Shown here one piece after another: positions 13,102 through 28,100 of a stretch of DNA of 64,000 bases. The DNA lies in the NCBI RefSeq assembly GCF_000003815.2, contig NC_049990.1, positions 6,827,907 through 6,891,906 on the forward strand, written 5' to 3'. The position numbers were made by a program, and so were the translations under genes. Positions within the stretch are counted from its first letter, which is position 1. The number at the start of each line of letters is the position of its first letter. This DNA comes from Branchiostoma floridae (lineage: Eukaryota > Chordata > Leptocardii > Amphioxiformes > Branchiostomatidae). The notes beneath the pieces were generated by a model. It saw nothing but the letters and a program-made list of their open reading frames with translations. It was not told where the DNA came from and searched no databases.

Positions 13102-16100
13102 CCATCCTGGTAGCAGCCGGCGTTGTGTTGTACCCGAACGGCTGGAGCAGTGTGGAAGTCCAACAGGCTTGTGGCAATCTCTCCAGAGCTTACGCTCTAG
13201 GTAAGTCTGATCTTCAGGTTTTCATCCTTATAACATCGATATTAGAGATACATCAATGAAGGTTAGACATCCAGGTGATAAGATTGGCCCAAAAAGCAGT
13301 TATTCAAGCAACTGGATATAATTTTGGAAAAGATCAGACATTTTAGAATGATAGTATCCACTATCGTTGTGTCACTGATGAAAGATAGTTTCCAAAAAAA
13401 TCATATCCAGTTGCTTGAATAACTGCTTTTTGGCATATTAAAGGTACATGTACCTAATGGTGAAGGCAAACCACTGTTCAGTGGCATCAAGTGGCTAAGC
13501 AAGGGGACACAAGATCCAGAAGTCAAGGGTTTGACTCCAGACATTCCAGGCCAGATATTGTGACCTTGGGAAAGGCACTTATCAGGACCTCTGTCACTTC
13601 ACCCAAGTGTAAAAATAGATTAGTGACTTTGGCTGGAGAGTTAAAGGTGGTGAAAGGAGAAAGATGGGCTCTGCCTTCTAATACTGTGCCCTAGACTCAG
13701 TGAAAAACAACACATACACATGTAAAGGCAGTGGAACTACCTTTAACTACCAAAGTCCATATATGTTCAACTTACAACAGTGATATTAACGTTACAGATG
13801 CCAGGTTAAGATATGTATGAAGGTGCACAAAAAGTTCTTGATATGGAACATTTGACTCATTTCCAATATTGGATTATGATACCCATCCATCATAAACTTT
13901 GATCTATCACATTCAGTCCACTTGGCATGATTCTTCAGATTACATCAGCTGATCGTTCTGCTTCTCAACATCTTTCTGACAGAAATCAATAAAATTCTTC
14001 CCGTTACATATCGGTATATCGAAATGAATTGGGTGAAAAAGATGTATGGGATCATTTACTGTCATCAGAGTGTATAGATAGATACGTGGTTAGAATGTTT
14101 TTTTTTACCATGACATTGTGGTAAAATTTTTGGGAAATGTTTTCTGAATCAGTAGATTGCACTTGCAATGTGATCAGTTTTTTTGCTCATTAATTCACTT
14201 TTCTCCAGCAAAATGATTTCTTTTTCATTCTACCAGTATAGCTTGCATTTATATTACTAATTACTGCCACAACCTACTCTTTGCTGGAAGTGTTGTTATT
14301 CACCTTGTATGCTTGATGGCATTTCACTTGCAAATATCTACATTGGCTGGGGTACAATTTCACCTTCAGGTAACAAGATCACTGTCAAGTAAACAATGAA
14401 GTTAATGAACTGATTCTAATGTACAATTTATCGTCATTTACTGCTAATTGAAAGGAGTCCCATGTACACATTGATTTTTGAATAGTATTCATAGCTATAA
14501 CTTACGTGCACCTTAACTTACGGCTGTCTTAAAAACTGTTGGTTTTCTTTTTTGTATCTCAACATATTACTGTCCTGGATGTTAGGAATGGCATTTTTCT
14601 CCTAAAGAAGAGTAAATTTGCAGGTTTATAATGTTTCAGGTTCAATATTAGATCAGAATTTTGACACAGCATATAGTTGTGGTTCAAAGAAAGATGGTTC
14701 AGAAATCAGTAAAAAGAATTTAAGCTTAATTGAAAATTAGAAAGGTGGTGAAATTGGTAAGAAGAAAATCAGCATTTTTTTTAGATACTTGTATTTCACA
14801 TACCTTTTGGTTCAATGTATGTAGGGCACTGTGCCCATCTCTAGATGTATTTTTGAAATAGGGAAACTTAATTCCATTAAGTTCCTTAAGTTCCTTCAGC
14901 CAGAGAATGATGTTGCGTTGTTTTGGTTTTGACAGCTGTGGCTACGGAACTCAACAAACAAGCTAACATTTAGCCAGACAGGCTCTAAATATTTATCACA
15001 TCAAGGAGCTGCCTTTTACCCCCACATTGTGTTGTTTCTAGACCAACAGTTAATTGATGAGAGTGATGTAATGAAAAATATCAAAGGGAAAATTAGATGT
15101 CTTTGCACAAGGATGAAGGGCTTTTACCATAGGACCTTAGGGAGTACCATGAGAACACCATTACATTGTTTCTAGAATTCTGGATTTTAAGAGATAATTA
15201 AATCATCTGTATGTTTATGACAGCAATTTTCTAACCTCTGCATATCTCGGGTGTGCATTGCCAGGTGGGCTTCTGATATACCGGTAATTGCATTATCAGA
15301 TAACCTGATTAAAAAGGGCTTAACAATTATTACATCCAGGCTGTACAGTCAAACCTGCCCAAGACGACCACCCGGGGGACCGGGAAAAAACGGTCGATTT
15401 GGACAGGTGGTCACTGAGAAGAGTATCGACTCAAAACATGCCCGATGCAAAGTATAAATGGTTTCCGTTGTGTTTAATGGTAAATAGCAAGCACACTGCA
15501 CGCACGCAAAGAAGCGACACGCACACTGTAAAATGTAAATTTAACTGACCGACTTCGGCACAAAATCGCGCTAGTTATCATCAAAAACCGATGAATACCT
15601 CAATTTTGAAAATGATGCGGTCGTTATTGGTCCCAATTTGGGCCGGTCGCGGTCGCGTTGGCCAGGTGGTCGTTGAGAAAAGGTCGCTTAATGCTTACGT
15701 CAATGGGAAAATAAATCGGGACCGAGAAAAAGCGGTCGAAATGGCCAGGTGGTCGCTGAGAAGAGGTGGTCGCTCGGGCAGGTTTGACTGTATATGTTTG
15801 GAACTTACTCTAAATTCATATATTTTTGCAATGACTTTATTCCCAGGAAGGCAAAAGACTTTTTCATGTAGTGTTTTAAATTTGCGGTTTAAAAAATTGT
15901 GTTGTACAGTAGTAATACTTGGAAGTGCATATTTGCAGATATTGCAATATTATTTTCTATAAACAACGGCTTGCCAAATTTTGTAAGATCGCAGTCGGGC
16001 CTTCGTGTGCTTCGGTTATCATGGGTGTATGCAAGCGAAATTGGCTGTGTGAAATCAAGGTTTCAGGTATGTCTGAACAAAAGTGCTGCAATGCCAAGGA

Positions 16101-19100
16101 AAGTCACCAGGTGGCTGAATTTTATTCTTTTCTTTGTAGGTCAAGACAGAGACCTATAATGAATTTCATAACAATCCATCCATAACATCGTGAGTTATGC
16201 TGGCAGTTTAAGTGCTAACAATGTTTCAGTAGTATATGCTACTGAAAACAGCCCTTCTTGGCCGAAGGTAGGAATAACAACTTACAGGGGAAATCACCTT
16301 GACACAGCTCACTTATTGACGTCTCAAAAATTCTATGCGAAGTTCCCTGCCTACGAAGGTGACCTTGCAGGATGGAAAATCTAATCCCTCACTGACACAA
16401 AGGCAGACAGTCATGAGGAGTTCTTCCATCTCTGCCAAATTAGAGGCGCTGCCCAGAATTAGAAGTGAGGATGTAAACTGAGGAAGATGACAGACGAAAG
16501 GAAGAGGTGTCATCTTGTTTGACCCCTGGCGTATTCTCCAGGGCCGGCACATCTGCAACAATGTCAAGTTAGTTTGAAAAAAAGAATTCAAGGTTAAAAA
16601 TAAAATAGAACTATAAATGCGGTGCAATTTTGACAGCAAAAATGCAATGTTAGGCACTGTATTGTGACTCAGATGTAGTGTAACATAATAACGATCTAGC
16701 TTGCATGTTCACAATCTTTGTTTTAGTTTGCCATATGGCTGAAGTTTCTTGAGCAATACCCATGATCTTTATAAGAATAATTGTACTAGAAATATAGCTT
16801 CGACACATGTATTTGCAGAAAAAAATTTGCAATACCAGGAAGCATGCAAATAGAAGCAATTCCTGGCCTGCTTTAGTACCTACATGTACAAGTACATGTA
16901 CAGTACCTAGAGCAACTCACCCAGGAAGTTAGATTCTCTTTTTAATCTCAATGAGATGTAAGTGATGATGGATGGGGGTGGGGTGAATGGGGGCTATAAT
17001 GGGACATTTCAAATGGGTCCATTCTCTACCTTGAATGTATTACATTCTCTACCTTGAATGTATTACTGACTCCCAAGTTGGAGTGATGAAAAGTTCTTTG
17101 TATTCTGTATCTGATTTCCACAAGGGTGACGGTAATTTACTGTCAACCTTGTGGAAATCAGATACAGAATGCAGAGAACTTTTTATCACTCCAACTTGGC
17201 ATCTTTGTCAGGTTTATACATGTATCAGGCTATCAGCAGTAGAAAAAGATGATATTAAGTCTGTATCAAGGTTGGACAAGTCCACTAGTCTGATTGTTCT
17301 GGGAAGGTGAAAGTGCTGATTGGGCAAGTGCATGTCCTATCCGACTTGCCCGTTCTAGGAAGGAAGATTTTTTGATAATTGAGAGTTTGATATACATGTG
17401 CTTGTTGCTTTTTACTGTTATGGCTCAACACAGAAGAATGGAGCCAGAAAAGAATTTCATTACAGGAAGTGAAAATAATTTCCGTACTTGCCCAATAGGA
17501 CACGTGAATTTTAGAAACCCTGCTGTATCTTAATGATAACATGCTTCAGGATTTCGTGACCAAGACTAACATTTGTAGACCAGAAAGACTTCAGAACTAT
17601 TCAGAGCTTCTGTCCTTCTTCATTACTTAAGCCTTACAGCAAGCTAACTGGATTGAGATACCCTCCTGCACGTTTTCCTAGAAGTTGCCCCCGCTAGTTC
17701 GTGACCAGATTGTTCAACTTCATTTGGCTGAGAAGATAAGAACGTGTACAGGGCTTGATTAGTTTTAGTCAGCTTGCATCTCTCCAGATGAATTGCCGCT
17801 CATGGTTGCGATGTTTATCATGCTGAGACCCACTGATTGATGCTACTGTAGATTCTTATATTTTCACCCGGACTTGATTTCGCAATAAGGGAAAAGTAGG
17901 TTTTATAGTGTCGTGGTTAATATACTGTAAATGCAGAAATGTTTGCGGAGGTTTAATGTTCGCAGTATTCGCGGTGACCACTTCACCATGAACTTAAAAC
18001 CACCGCGAAAATTTCTCTATTATACTAATTTATAGTATCAGACTGCAGTCTATGGTGCTACCACAAACTTGAACCACCGCAAAAAGTCCTTTTTCCCACT
18101 ACCGCAAAATTAAATCCCCGGGAACTTAAATGCATTTACAGTAGTAAGACATTGCAATTGGAAACATGTATTAGCCTCACGTCATGAATTTGCAGTGGAG
18201 AGGACACTGTCAAAACCATTGAATGAAACCACTGCATACATTTGACAATTTGCAGTAAGTTTTACGCAATTCTGTATACAGTTAAGTAGTAACACATTGC
18301 AATTGGAAACAAGTATTACAGCTTTCACTTTACATCATGAATTTGCAGTGGAGGGGACACTGTCGAAACCATGAAAGTAAAACCGCTGCATACATTTGAC
18401 AATTTGCAGTAAGCCTGCCATGCCAAGGTTGATTACCGAACCGCCATCAAAACAAGCTGGATACCTCGTTACGTTTACCCGAGGCCGATTGCCTGTAAAA
18501 CTTCCAGACTAATTTTCCGCAACCCGTTTATGTTGCAGCTTTGGGGATATAGTTCAATGTTAGTGCAAATGCTAGCACAGTATTTTTCCCTTAAAGAGCT
18601 ATAGACAACGCTTGATTAGGGGAGGAAAAGAAATCTAGTGGTAAGGGTTACAAGCCAAAACAAATTGAGAAATCTTCTGTTCCACCTTTAAGACCCGGTT
18701 TACATGAGTAAAAAAATGACTTGTCCTAAAAATGTCCTACGACGTTCGAGTGCAAGTCTTTGATATACACAAGACCTTGGGCAATTTATATTCAAATGAC
18801 AAAGTCTTGAAGAGCATCGCTAGGGTGTCATTTTCTCCCAGGGCCTCATCTTTCATTTGATCAAACTTTCCACACACTTGAAATCAGTCCCAAGACTCTT
18901 GAACTAATAGTAGCTATTAGATAGCTTTAGAATGACCGAGTAAATTGATCAAAACACATAGCCTCCTAAGCCGCAAGAAACCGAATACCAAGAACTGATG
19001 TGCCATCAGACATATCAGAAAAAGCACATTATAAGGCAAAGAAAAGATTTACATGTAGCACCTGCTATATATGATAAGGAGGCTATGAAACACATGTGTT

Positions 19101-22100
19101 GTAAGTATGATAGCGTTTAATCTTGGTAATACATGTTCTGATAAAGTTGCACTCAATTATGATAAAACTGTGATAAGAAGGCATTTGCTGCCAAATTTGG
19201 TGATATGCTAGTTGTTTGAAGTACTTCAATTTGTGTATATATTGGTATCAAATGGTCTTAGAATTACAGGGTTAATTGACCAAATCACATAGCCTCCTTA
19301 ACAGACACTATGGGTCATGATCAGGCTTTATTGGTTTGGGGCTTTGGGCTACAAGAAAAAATCACATTCAAAATCAAGAGAAGCCTGGCTTGTACTATGT
19401 TGTAGCGCCTACGGAGGCGGCTATAAACCACATGTGTTGTAAGTAAGATAGCGTTTAATCTTTGTAAATGCATGTTCTGATAAAGTTGGACTCAATTATG
19501 ATAACATGTGATATGTAGGCATTTGCTGCCAAATTTGGAGATATGGTACGTAGTTGTTTGAAGTACTTCAATGTGCATATATTGATATTAAATGGTCTTT
19601 GTAATACCGGGTTAATTAGTCAAACACCAGGTTAATTTGCCCAGACACTTAGCCTCCTCTACGAGTAAGGCCTTATTGGTACATATATCTTTATTACCGA
19701 AAAGGCACGTGCTTAATAAGATGCTATAGAACAGGTGTTTGGAAGTAAGATAGCGTTTAATCTCGGTAAATGCATGTTCTGATAAGGTTGGACTCAATTA
19801 TGATAACATGTGATATGAAGGCATTTGCTGCCAAATTTGGAGATATGCTAGTTGTTTTAAGTACGTTGATGTGATATTGAATGGTCTGAGAATTACCGCT
19901 GGGTTGATTGGCCTACGAAACACATGTGTTGGAGGTAAGATAAACTTTAATCTTGGAAAAGCATCTTCTGATAAAGGTGAACTCAATTATGATTGAATGT
20001 GATATGAGGGAATTTGCAGCCAAATTCGGAGTCATGCGCACTGTTTGAAGTAAGATGTGTAGATATTAATCATACCAAAGTTTATGTAATTTGATGTCTT
20101 ATGGGGGTGGGGCAGGTTTACCTTTGCCTTTTGGAGCCAGAAGGTAGACTGTGATGTACTGTAACCTGAAGGATCCTTGAGTTGAGGTTAGGGAAGGAAT
20201 CCAGGTAGAGACAAGACAAGTAACCTGTTTCAGATGGTCCAGATGACTTCAAGTTCAAGTTGAACAGACAAAAAATGGGTCACAGGGCTCTCTCCAGCAT
20301 CCATCTTCCCATTCAGGTGGATCATATACTTGGCTGAAACTTTGTTACTTATCACAGACAAAAAATTAGTCATTGTGGACAAGAATCAAAGTTCATGACA
20401 TTTTCACCAGTTAAAGAATCAACAGTGTCACAAAACATTTACAAAGTTATGATGAAGCCATTGAAAATGTGGAAAAAAATAGACATTCCAGACGTTAAAA
20501 AATTTCAGATGTTTAAAAAGTTCAGAATGATGAAGTGCAAAGTTACGTCCACTAATACAAACCATGTACATACCCACATATACATAATACAATTATGATG
20601 TTACAAGCACACACTAAACGTCGCAAAAAAAGCCCAGGAAATAACCCATGGAATATCACAGCACTCCCCTATCTCACAGGCCATTAGGCAATAGAGTGGA
20701 CTGAACTGATTCGTGCTTGGAAGATGACTGCACTTAGACATAATTGCTTTTTCTAGTCCCGACCTGTTTCATTTAACATCAAACAAATGGAGGTAAATAC
20801 TAGCCTGCCTCCATCAGAACCTTTGGGGGATTTCAGCTGCTTCTGTGAGATTAAATTGAATAGTTCTAGGGTTCAGCATACTGTTAATCTTAAAATATTT
20901 GCAGTTGTTTTATTTTCATAGTGACCTTTCCACCACAAATTCCTTCACAGTGAATACATGTTTCAGTGTGTTACTAGTAACTGGATTACAGAAATGTTTC
21001 CAACTCAGACAGGAAACACCATGAAAGCCTTCTTTTTACCACAAAACACTTGTGAAAATAATCTGCAGTACCGGTACTTTTTTTTGTGCATGAATTATAA
21101 TTGCAGCAAACACTACACAGAATTTGGCTAAAGTAAAACCTTTGTTATAAGCTGTCTGCTTGCCACAGTTGTAAGAGTAACCCATCACAGGGCTTTTAGC
21201 TCACTTTCTTTTATGGCTTGCACACACACGTCTTACCTTGATGGCTCTGTTGATCCTTTGTTCTAGTCGCCATAATCCCATGCAATAAAGTCTAAGGTAA
21301 ACAGGGCCATTAAGGGAGCTTTTTTCACCACGAATCAGGGACGTTCTGGATAGGTGGTGAATCTTGAGTGCTTTTTAATGTCCTTGTTGGCCTTGGGTTA
21401 GATTGTATTTATTGTACACCTTGAAAGAGTGCTTTCTTCATTTTATGACTTCTAACCCAGAAAATGCTCTCCCTCTCTCCGGGATGTTTGCAAGCATGTA
21501 TCTATACCATTTGGGATGAAAAGGCAAAAAAATTTGCATTTGAAACTGATGAAATTACATCACAACTCTAAAATCTGAAGTTCAAGCACATCTTACTCTC
21601 AAAAGAGGGGAGGCAAAGCCGCAACGGATGATAAGCTGTGTAGTGAGGTTATAGTGGGTGAGATTGCTGTTTTTGGTCTTTGTCATGCCACCCAGAAGAA
21701 GAAATGTGAGCTTGTTATCACTGTGCAACATTCCTGAGGTGTAATTCAGCACCAAGGTCAGGAATGGTCACATTCAGTATGAACTTTTAAAGTGACTGTT
21801 GAAATGGTTGTAATTGCAATGTTTTTATCTATTGCACCGTCTGTCGACTGGATAGCCCTAAGCACTTAGTTTTTAACACAACGGAAGTGAACGTTTATAG
21901 GTTACCTCGTGGATGAAGGTGAAGTTACAGCGGTACCCAACATTGAAAAAAAAAAGTGTTCAATCAAAAAATCAAGGGATTCTCAAGTATGATCAGGTAG
22001 TAGTACATGTATGGGAAATCTTGTGAGTATAGAACTTGTATAGTGCCAGTATGTAGGCCAAGGTTAGATCTGAGAAGATTTACATGTAAGCTTGTCTCCA

Positions 22101-25100
22101 CTAAACATTAAAGATGTTATTTATGGACAGAGGGTAAACCCTATATATGGTAATTCTTATCTTGACTTCACTGTACACACATTTTAGAGTACCCCTCAAG
22201 GCCATAACCCAATTTCATGTTCATGGAATCAGTGGTTCAGGCTTTTATGCTGTAGATGTGCTACTCAGGGCCCTCTGAGGCTAAAGCATATCAGCTTGAC
22301 ATGCATGAGCGGCTTTGAATTACTATGATAAATTAGAAAAATGAAACTGTATTAGAATGGAGGTGCAAGGTAAGTAACCTGAATGAAAATGCGGTGTGTG
22401 TGTTAATAAAGGTCTTTATTAATCATGGAATATGTGTGGAAGAATTTGAATCCTACAGGACATTTTTGGGCCCCTGGAGGCCAAAAATCAACCTTCACCT
22501 TTTTCTTCCCAACAACTAGTGAACTACCCACCTACCAAATTATCATCATAAGCCATTCAGAGGTTCTAAAGTTATGCTGACCAATAATAACTGGAAATAC
22601 AAATAAAAAGACACACCCAAAATGATACCTCCATTTGTCATGGAAGTAACAAGGCTTTTCTTTGCGCTGTGTACAATATGACTTTCCACATGATACAAAC
22701 AGTATATTATTTGCTCTCTCGTCCCAAATGTGAGCTTGCCCTGGCACCAAATTTGTCTTCGTCACAGACAAAATCCAATTTCCCAGCACTTTCAGAGTGG
22801 TGTAATTTCCCTGGAGGTTGTACCAGTATGTGTGTAGAGGGTTCAGTTGAAAATACACCCACATTTGTATGTAAAAGAGTTCAAAGCTGTGTAGCTGCAC
22901 AGGAAAACAAGTGGCAAGTGAATACTGTGAAATGTAAAATACTTGTCTTGGTTTTATTTTCATGGTGTTTACTAGTAATTACCACTATGAATTACTGTTT
23001 CATTTCATTTACTTTAAACACACAACATACATGTATTGCCTACTGGAATTGTAAAAGATTCCATAGCAAAAAAATAACATTATGTATATCATGTGATAAA
23101 AATAGTGTTCATAAATCAATGTCCAAATGTCTCCTCCAAATCTCTACCACAAATTCATGATATTGCAAAGTTGGAGACTAGCCCCGGAAGGGAATACCTT
23201 ACCTCTGCCTTAAGCACTTACATGTAGTTACTTACTCCCATGCCTTTAAAACGGATGCAAATGGTAAAACCTGTACTATTAGAAACAACTTTCATGGAAT
23301 GTTTCAAACGACTGATGTAAAGTTTTAAGACCTAAGGACCTTGCGGACAGACCTCCACTCCGCATAGATGTTAAATACATGTGAGAAATAAGATAACAGC
23401 ATGTCCAATACTCGCAGTGCCCGCTGGTAATTCTGTACTTAAGAAATCGATAACGACTTAAAGATTTTGCTGTTTGCACTGTTCTATTGATCGTGTTATC
23501 TGATTGTAAACCCTGAACTACACTTGAAAAGATCAATGTCAAATACCTTTTCCCTATCTCCCTCTTGAAAGGTAGCCCAAATTGCCTTCAGTAAAGGGCT
23601 TTCTCCAGCTTTAAATTCTTTCCTGTCCTGCTCATCGTTTGGAGGCCTAAAATGTTCATTTTTGTTGCTCAATCTGTCATTTTAAGCCTGTAAAATGAAA
23701 ACAGGTCATGAAGTTCAACTTGTTGGGACAGGAAGGGTGAAATTTTTCTCTTTCCCGGATCCCAAAAGTCAAGTTTCCGTCATAGACAGAAGGAGAGTCC
23801 TGGAGACACTCAGCCCTGCTTCTGTAAAATTGTTTTGTCACAGCGCCAATGATAAATGTTTTTCTATATGATAGGAAGCAAGGCAAAACATTCTATACAT
23901 ATTTGCATGATTGTGTACGATGATGAAGTGCTTTGGTATAAGAATGTAAGACTAGATTGCCAATTTCCAACAATGTCATTTATTACACCTTAATTGTGAC
24001 ACTGAGGAAATATTGTGAATGATGTGTTAAGGAATACAAATTTCAAGTTCAAATGAATAGAAAGGATTTTTATTGGACAATTGAGCAACATCTAGTGATA
24101 TATGGTTGATGGGTTGATATTTAGAACTCCAATGTGCCACAAACTAAATAGCAAATTAGGATATATAATATAGGAGGCATTTTAAGTTTGTTTTTCCCTT
24201 CATATAAAAAAAAACCTACTTCAGAGCTTTTATTTTAAAACGTATCACCTTGGTTAGGTGTACAACTGAACTAATCTGTGTCCACTGTCAAATTATGTTC
24301 TTATAACCTTAATCGTATTGTAATCCAGGATTTAAGTCACCCTTCAAATTGTATATTGGTAAATAGCTAATAGGAGAAAGCCTTTACCATCTCAAGTTCA
24401 CTGTCCAACTAGAGTTCGGCGACCTCATACCTCCATGAAAATTTAAAGCTTTTGTAAATTTCATGCAATTGACTAACACATTAACATAATTTATGCATGG
24501 CGTTGTTCAGCATTGGCTAACGTACACATGTCACAATTATAAAATTCCCATTATTAATCATAAAGCAGTTTTGCAATTTTTACATAAATTATGCAAATAA
24601 GTTGCCATTACCATATTTGGTATCTGCTTATATTCCACCTATCATAATTAACATCTGTTACATGTATTAAAGTCCAGTTATTGAAAACAACGGAATTATA
24701 CAATTTCCTCATTAATTATGCAAATCAACTCCTCATTTGCATAACATGTATATCATTATGAACATCTTTGCCTAAGGTACCCGCATGCCTAATATGATGC
24801 CAATCCGTCAATCCTTTCTGCATTTATCCTCTTTGGAATGTCTTGACAAAAATGCCCCTGCAGTTCCCAAATTAAATGTTAGGGGGCTGAAATTTGCCCC
24901 ACTTTGTCATGACACTGAAAGCTATCTACCACCCAAATGTCAAGACCATATAACATCTGGGACAAGAGTTACATAGAAAAAACTGCTATGATAGAATATT
25001 CTCATTAATTATGCAAATGTACTCCTATTATGCATAATTGGTATTTCACTTTGTACAACATTGTCTAAGGTACCTACATACCAAAAATCATGAAAATCCG

Positions 25101-28100
25101 TTGTTCCCTTTTTGAGTTATCGTCTTCAGAAGTTTTTGACAAAAATGCCCCTGCTATCCCCAAACTAGCCGCTAGGGGGCCCAAACTTTTTTCACTTATT
25201 CCTGAGCACAAGAGCTATCTAATACTCTAAAATCTTGACCATAGTATGTTCAGAACACGAGATAGCAAAACCGGAAGTTGCGCTGCAGTACCAAGGGAAG
25301 CCGCTAGGGGGCCCAAAATCTAATCACTTCCAGCTTTAATCACACCCCAGCAACACACCAAGTATGAAACTAATCCATCCAGCCGTTCCTGAGTTATCTT
25401 GTTGACAGACACACACACACACACACAAACGCTGATGAAAATATAACCTCCATGACATTTCATGGAGGTAAAAATCCGTGATCATTTTAATGATCATACA
25501 TGTAGCCATCAGACTACAACCCTTTTCCTAATCTAATAGAGAATTGATTTAAACGTTTAAAGCCGCCCTTTATTGGTAGATAGCTAATACTAATAGGAGG
25601 AGGCTTTTGCCATCTCAAGTCCATTGTCCAAGAATATAGCCAGACTACAACCCTTGTCCTAATTTAATTGAGGATTAAAAGCTACCCTGTATAGGAAGAT
25701 AGCTAATAGGATGTCGGGCCTTACTAAGCCATGTGAAGCCCACTGTCCAAGAACTGTTATCAATATAGCCAAAAGTACAACCCTTATCCTAATCTAATAC
25801 AGGATTAAAAGCGCCCAGTATTGGCAGAAGTCTAATAGGAGAAGGCCTTACATCAAGCCATGTCAAGCCGACTGTCCAAGAACTGTTATCAATATAGCCA
25901 AAAGTACAACCCTTATCCTAATCTAATACAGTATTAAAAGCGCCCAGTATTGGCAGAAGTCTAATAGGAGAAGGCCTTACATCAAGCCATGTCAAGCCGA
26001 CTGTCCAAGAACTGTTATCAATATAGCCAAAAGTACAACCCTTATCCTAATCTAATACAGGATTAAAAGCGCCCAGTATTGGCAGAAGTCTAATAGCTAG
26101 GAGAAGGCCTTACATCAAGCCATGTCACTGTCCAAGAACTGTTATAGCCAAAAGTACAACCCTTATCCTAATCTAATACAGGATTAAAACCGCCCTGTAT
26201 TGGCAGAAGTCTAATAGGAGGAGGCCTTTGCCATCTCAAACCCACTCCTGGGACAACTGAGGGCAGTGTGCATCAGATAACCTTCTGTCAGACTATGGGA
26301 AATGGGAAATTGGAATGGGTTTTGGCAAGAAAAGATCAGAGGTCAGAATTGGCTCCCTTCATGCCAGATAGTTCGGGTCAAGTTGAGCTAGGCGGTGAAA
26401 TAGATAATGTGGGTTGCTCACACTGTCTAACATGCAGTCTGGTGATTTTAACAAACAAAGGCATGTGCATTCTGGGGTTCTCTTCTGACAAATGGTAACT
26501 GTATTAGTAAAACAGAAATATCTTAAACAGTGTACCTGTAAGTTGCAAAAGAATTATCAGAGAAGGAAAGAAAATTCTAGGCCAGAATGTCCTTTTGATG
26601 TTGAACTGGTGTTGTACCTAGCCTGGGTACCATCCGATTTCTACCGGGGCTCCCGTTGTACCTTTATTGTTGTTTCTACCTTGAGCTTGACAACCTGTTG
26701 CTCATACAGTGTACACGGTGCAAGATTTTGCATGGCAGATCCTACCATGCAGGTTCAATCTGTTATGTTAGATTTCACTTTGGAATGGTTCCTCTAAGGA
26801 AAAACACCTTCCCCAGTTTTTAATAGGAACATCTGGTCCTAAACTCGCTGATTTAGTGTCTGGAACTCCCAACTCAATCTGCGGCAGAATTTACAGGCAA
26901 CTTTATGAGGAAAGGTGCGGTTTACACGTTTCCAAAAAAGCTGTAGGGAGCAGAGGTACAGTAATGAACCAGATGAAAATATAAGAAATGCTAACCACAG
27001 GCTGTCATGCTTGATCTATGAATTCATCAATAGCTGTCCGAAACGCTGTATAACATCAACTTTCATAATTTTCTGCTGGGTACAGTGTCATTAAGGCCTT
27101 CTCAAGAATGTCTTGAACACCTGGATATTTGAAGTATGCATACCTCAGGAATTACTGATGCTATATTAGCAAGATTTCTAAAATTCACTTTAGCAAGTAC
27201 ATGAATTTGCCCAAGATTCTTCAATGTTTTAGCAAAGGAATTCTTTTGATTTCTTATTGGCTCTTAGTTTCCTGTGTTGACCCATGCTTGATGCCATGAC
27301 TGAAAAGTCATGGAAAAATCTTACTTGCCCGATTGGGCAAGTGGAGTAGGACATGTACTTGCCCGATCAGCACTTTCACTTGCCCAGGAATAGGCTAGTG
27401 GACTTGTCCACCTGATTCAGTAGATTCACTTTAAATTTTTTTATTAAATGTGGCAGAATTGTGAGAGTTTATATTTCGTACTGTTTGTAGTATCCAAACC
27501 ATCTAGAACTGCATTGTTTGGTTCGTTGAATCTTGAAGATTGAGTCTCTATTCGGAGGAAATCTCTGGTTGCTCTCTGGTCCAACAAATAGCGAGAAAAG
27601 TCTTTCAAACCCTTCAACAGTCATTCAAGGACACGTGAGGTACGTTCATAAATCCTCAGTAATGGCTGCAAATGATTGCTGTGCATGTGGATGAGCCATA
27701 AAACTGCTGTAAAACTGGTACTTAGCTAGCATCTAAGTTAGATCTCAGTGCAGTTTGCAAAGGTCTTCATGCACATTATGCCTGAGTTCTACGGTAATAA
27801 GTGACGAGGGTCCACAAGTCATTTTTGACTTAGGACATAAAGCATGATGCCTTTACAAGTAAGTACTAGTAGCAGTGCGATGGTGCTTCGTTTATGGCTG
27901 TCGTTCCAGCCTAGCACACGTACCAGGCCATCCCTACTCTTCTTGATAAGTGTAATGGGTTCTTTTATGTGTACTGTACTACAGTAGTAGTACTAGATGT
28001 TTGAGGCCTGAGGCTTCTACCTAAAGCTCCCCTACTTGTAAACACGGTGACAGTGCAATGGGCCTTCGTTTATGGCTGTCATTCCAGCCTAGCGCACGTA

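Noticed and set aside
22532..23160. Overlapping frames of 143 (-) and 163 (+) codons.
   Set aside because: They lie on opposite strands over the same bases, show no family motif, have no splice partners, and sit in a repeat-bearing part of the LHFPL intron.
25408..25428. CA microsatellites here and at 9421, 12100 and 44440-44790 as regulatory sites.
   Set aside because: Simple repeats at the ends of dispersed elements; no evidence for regulation.
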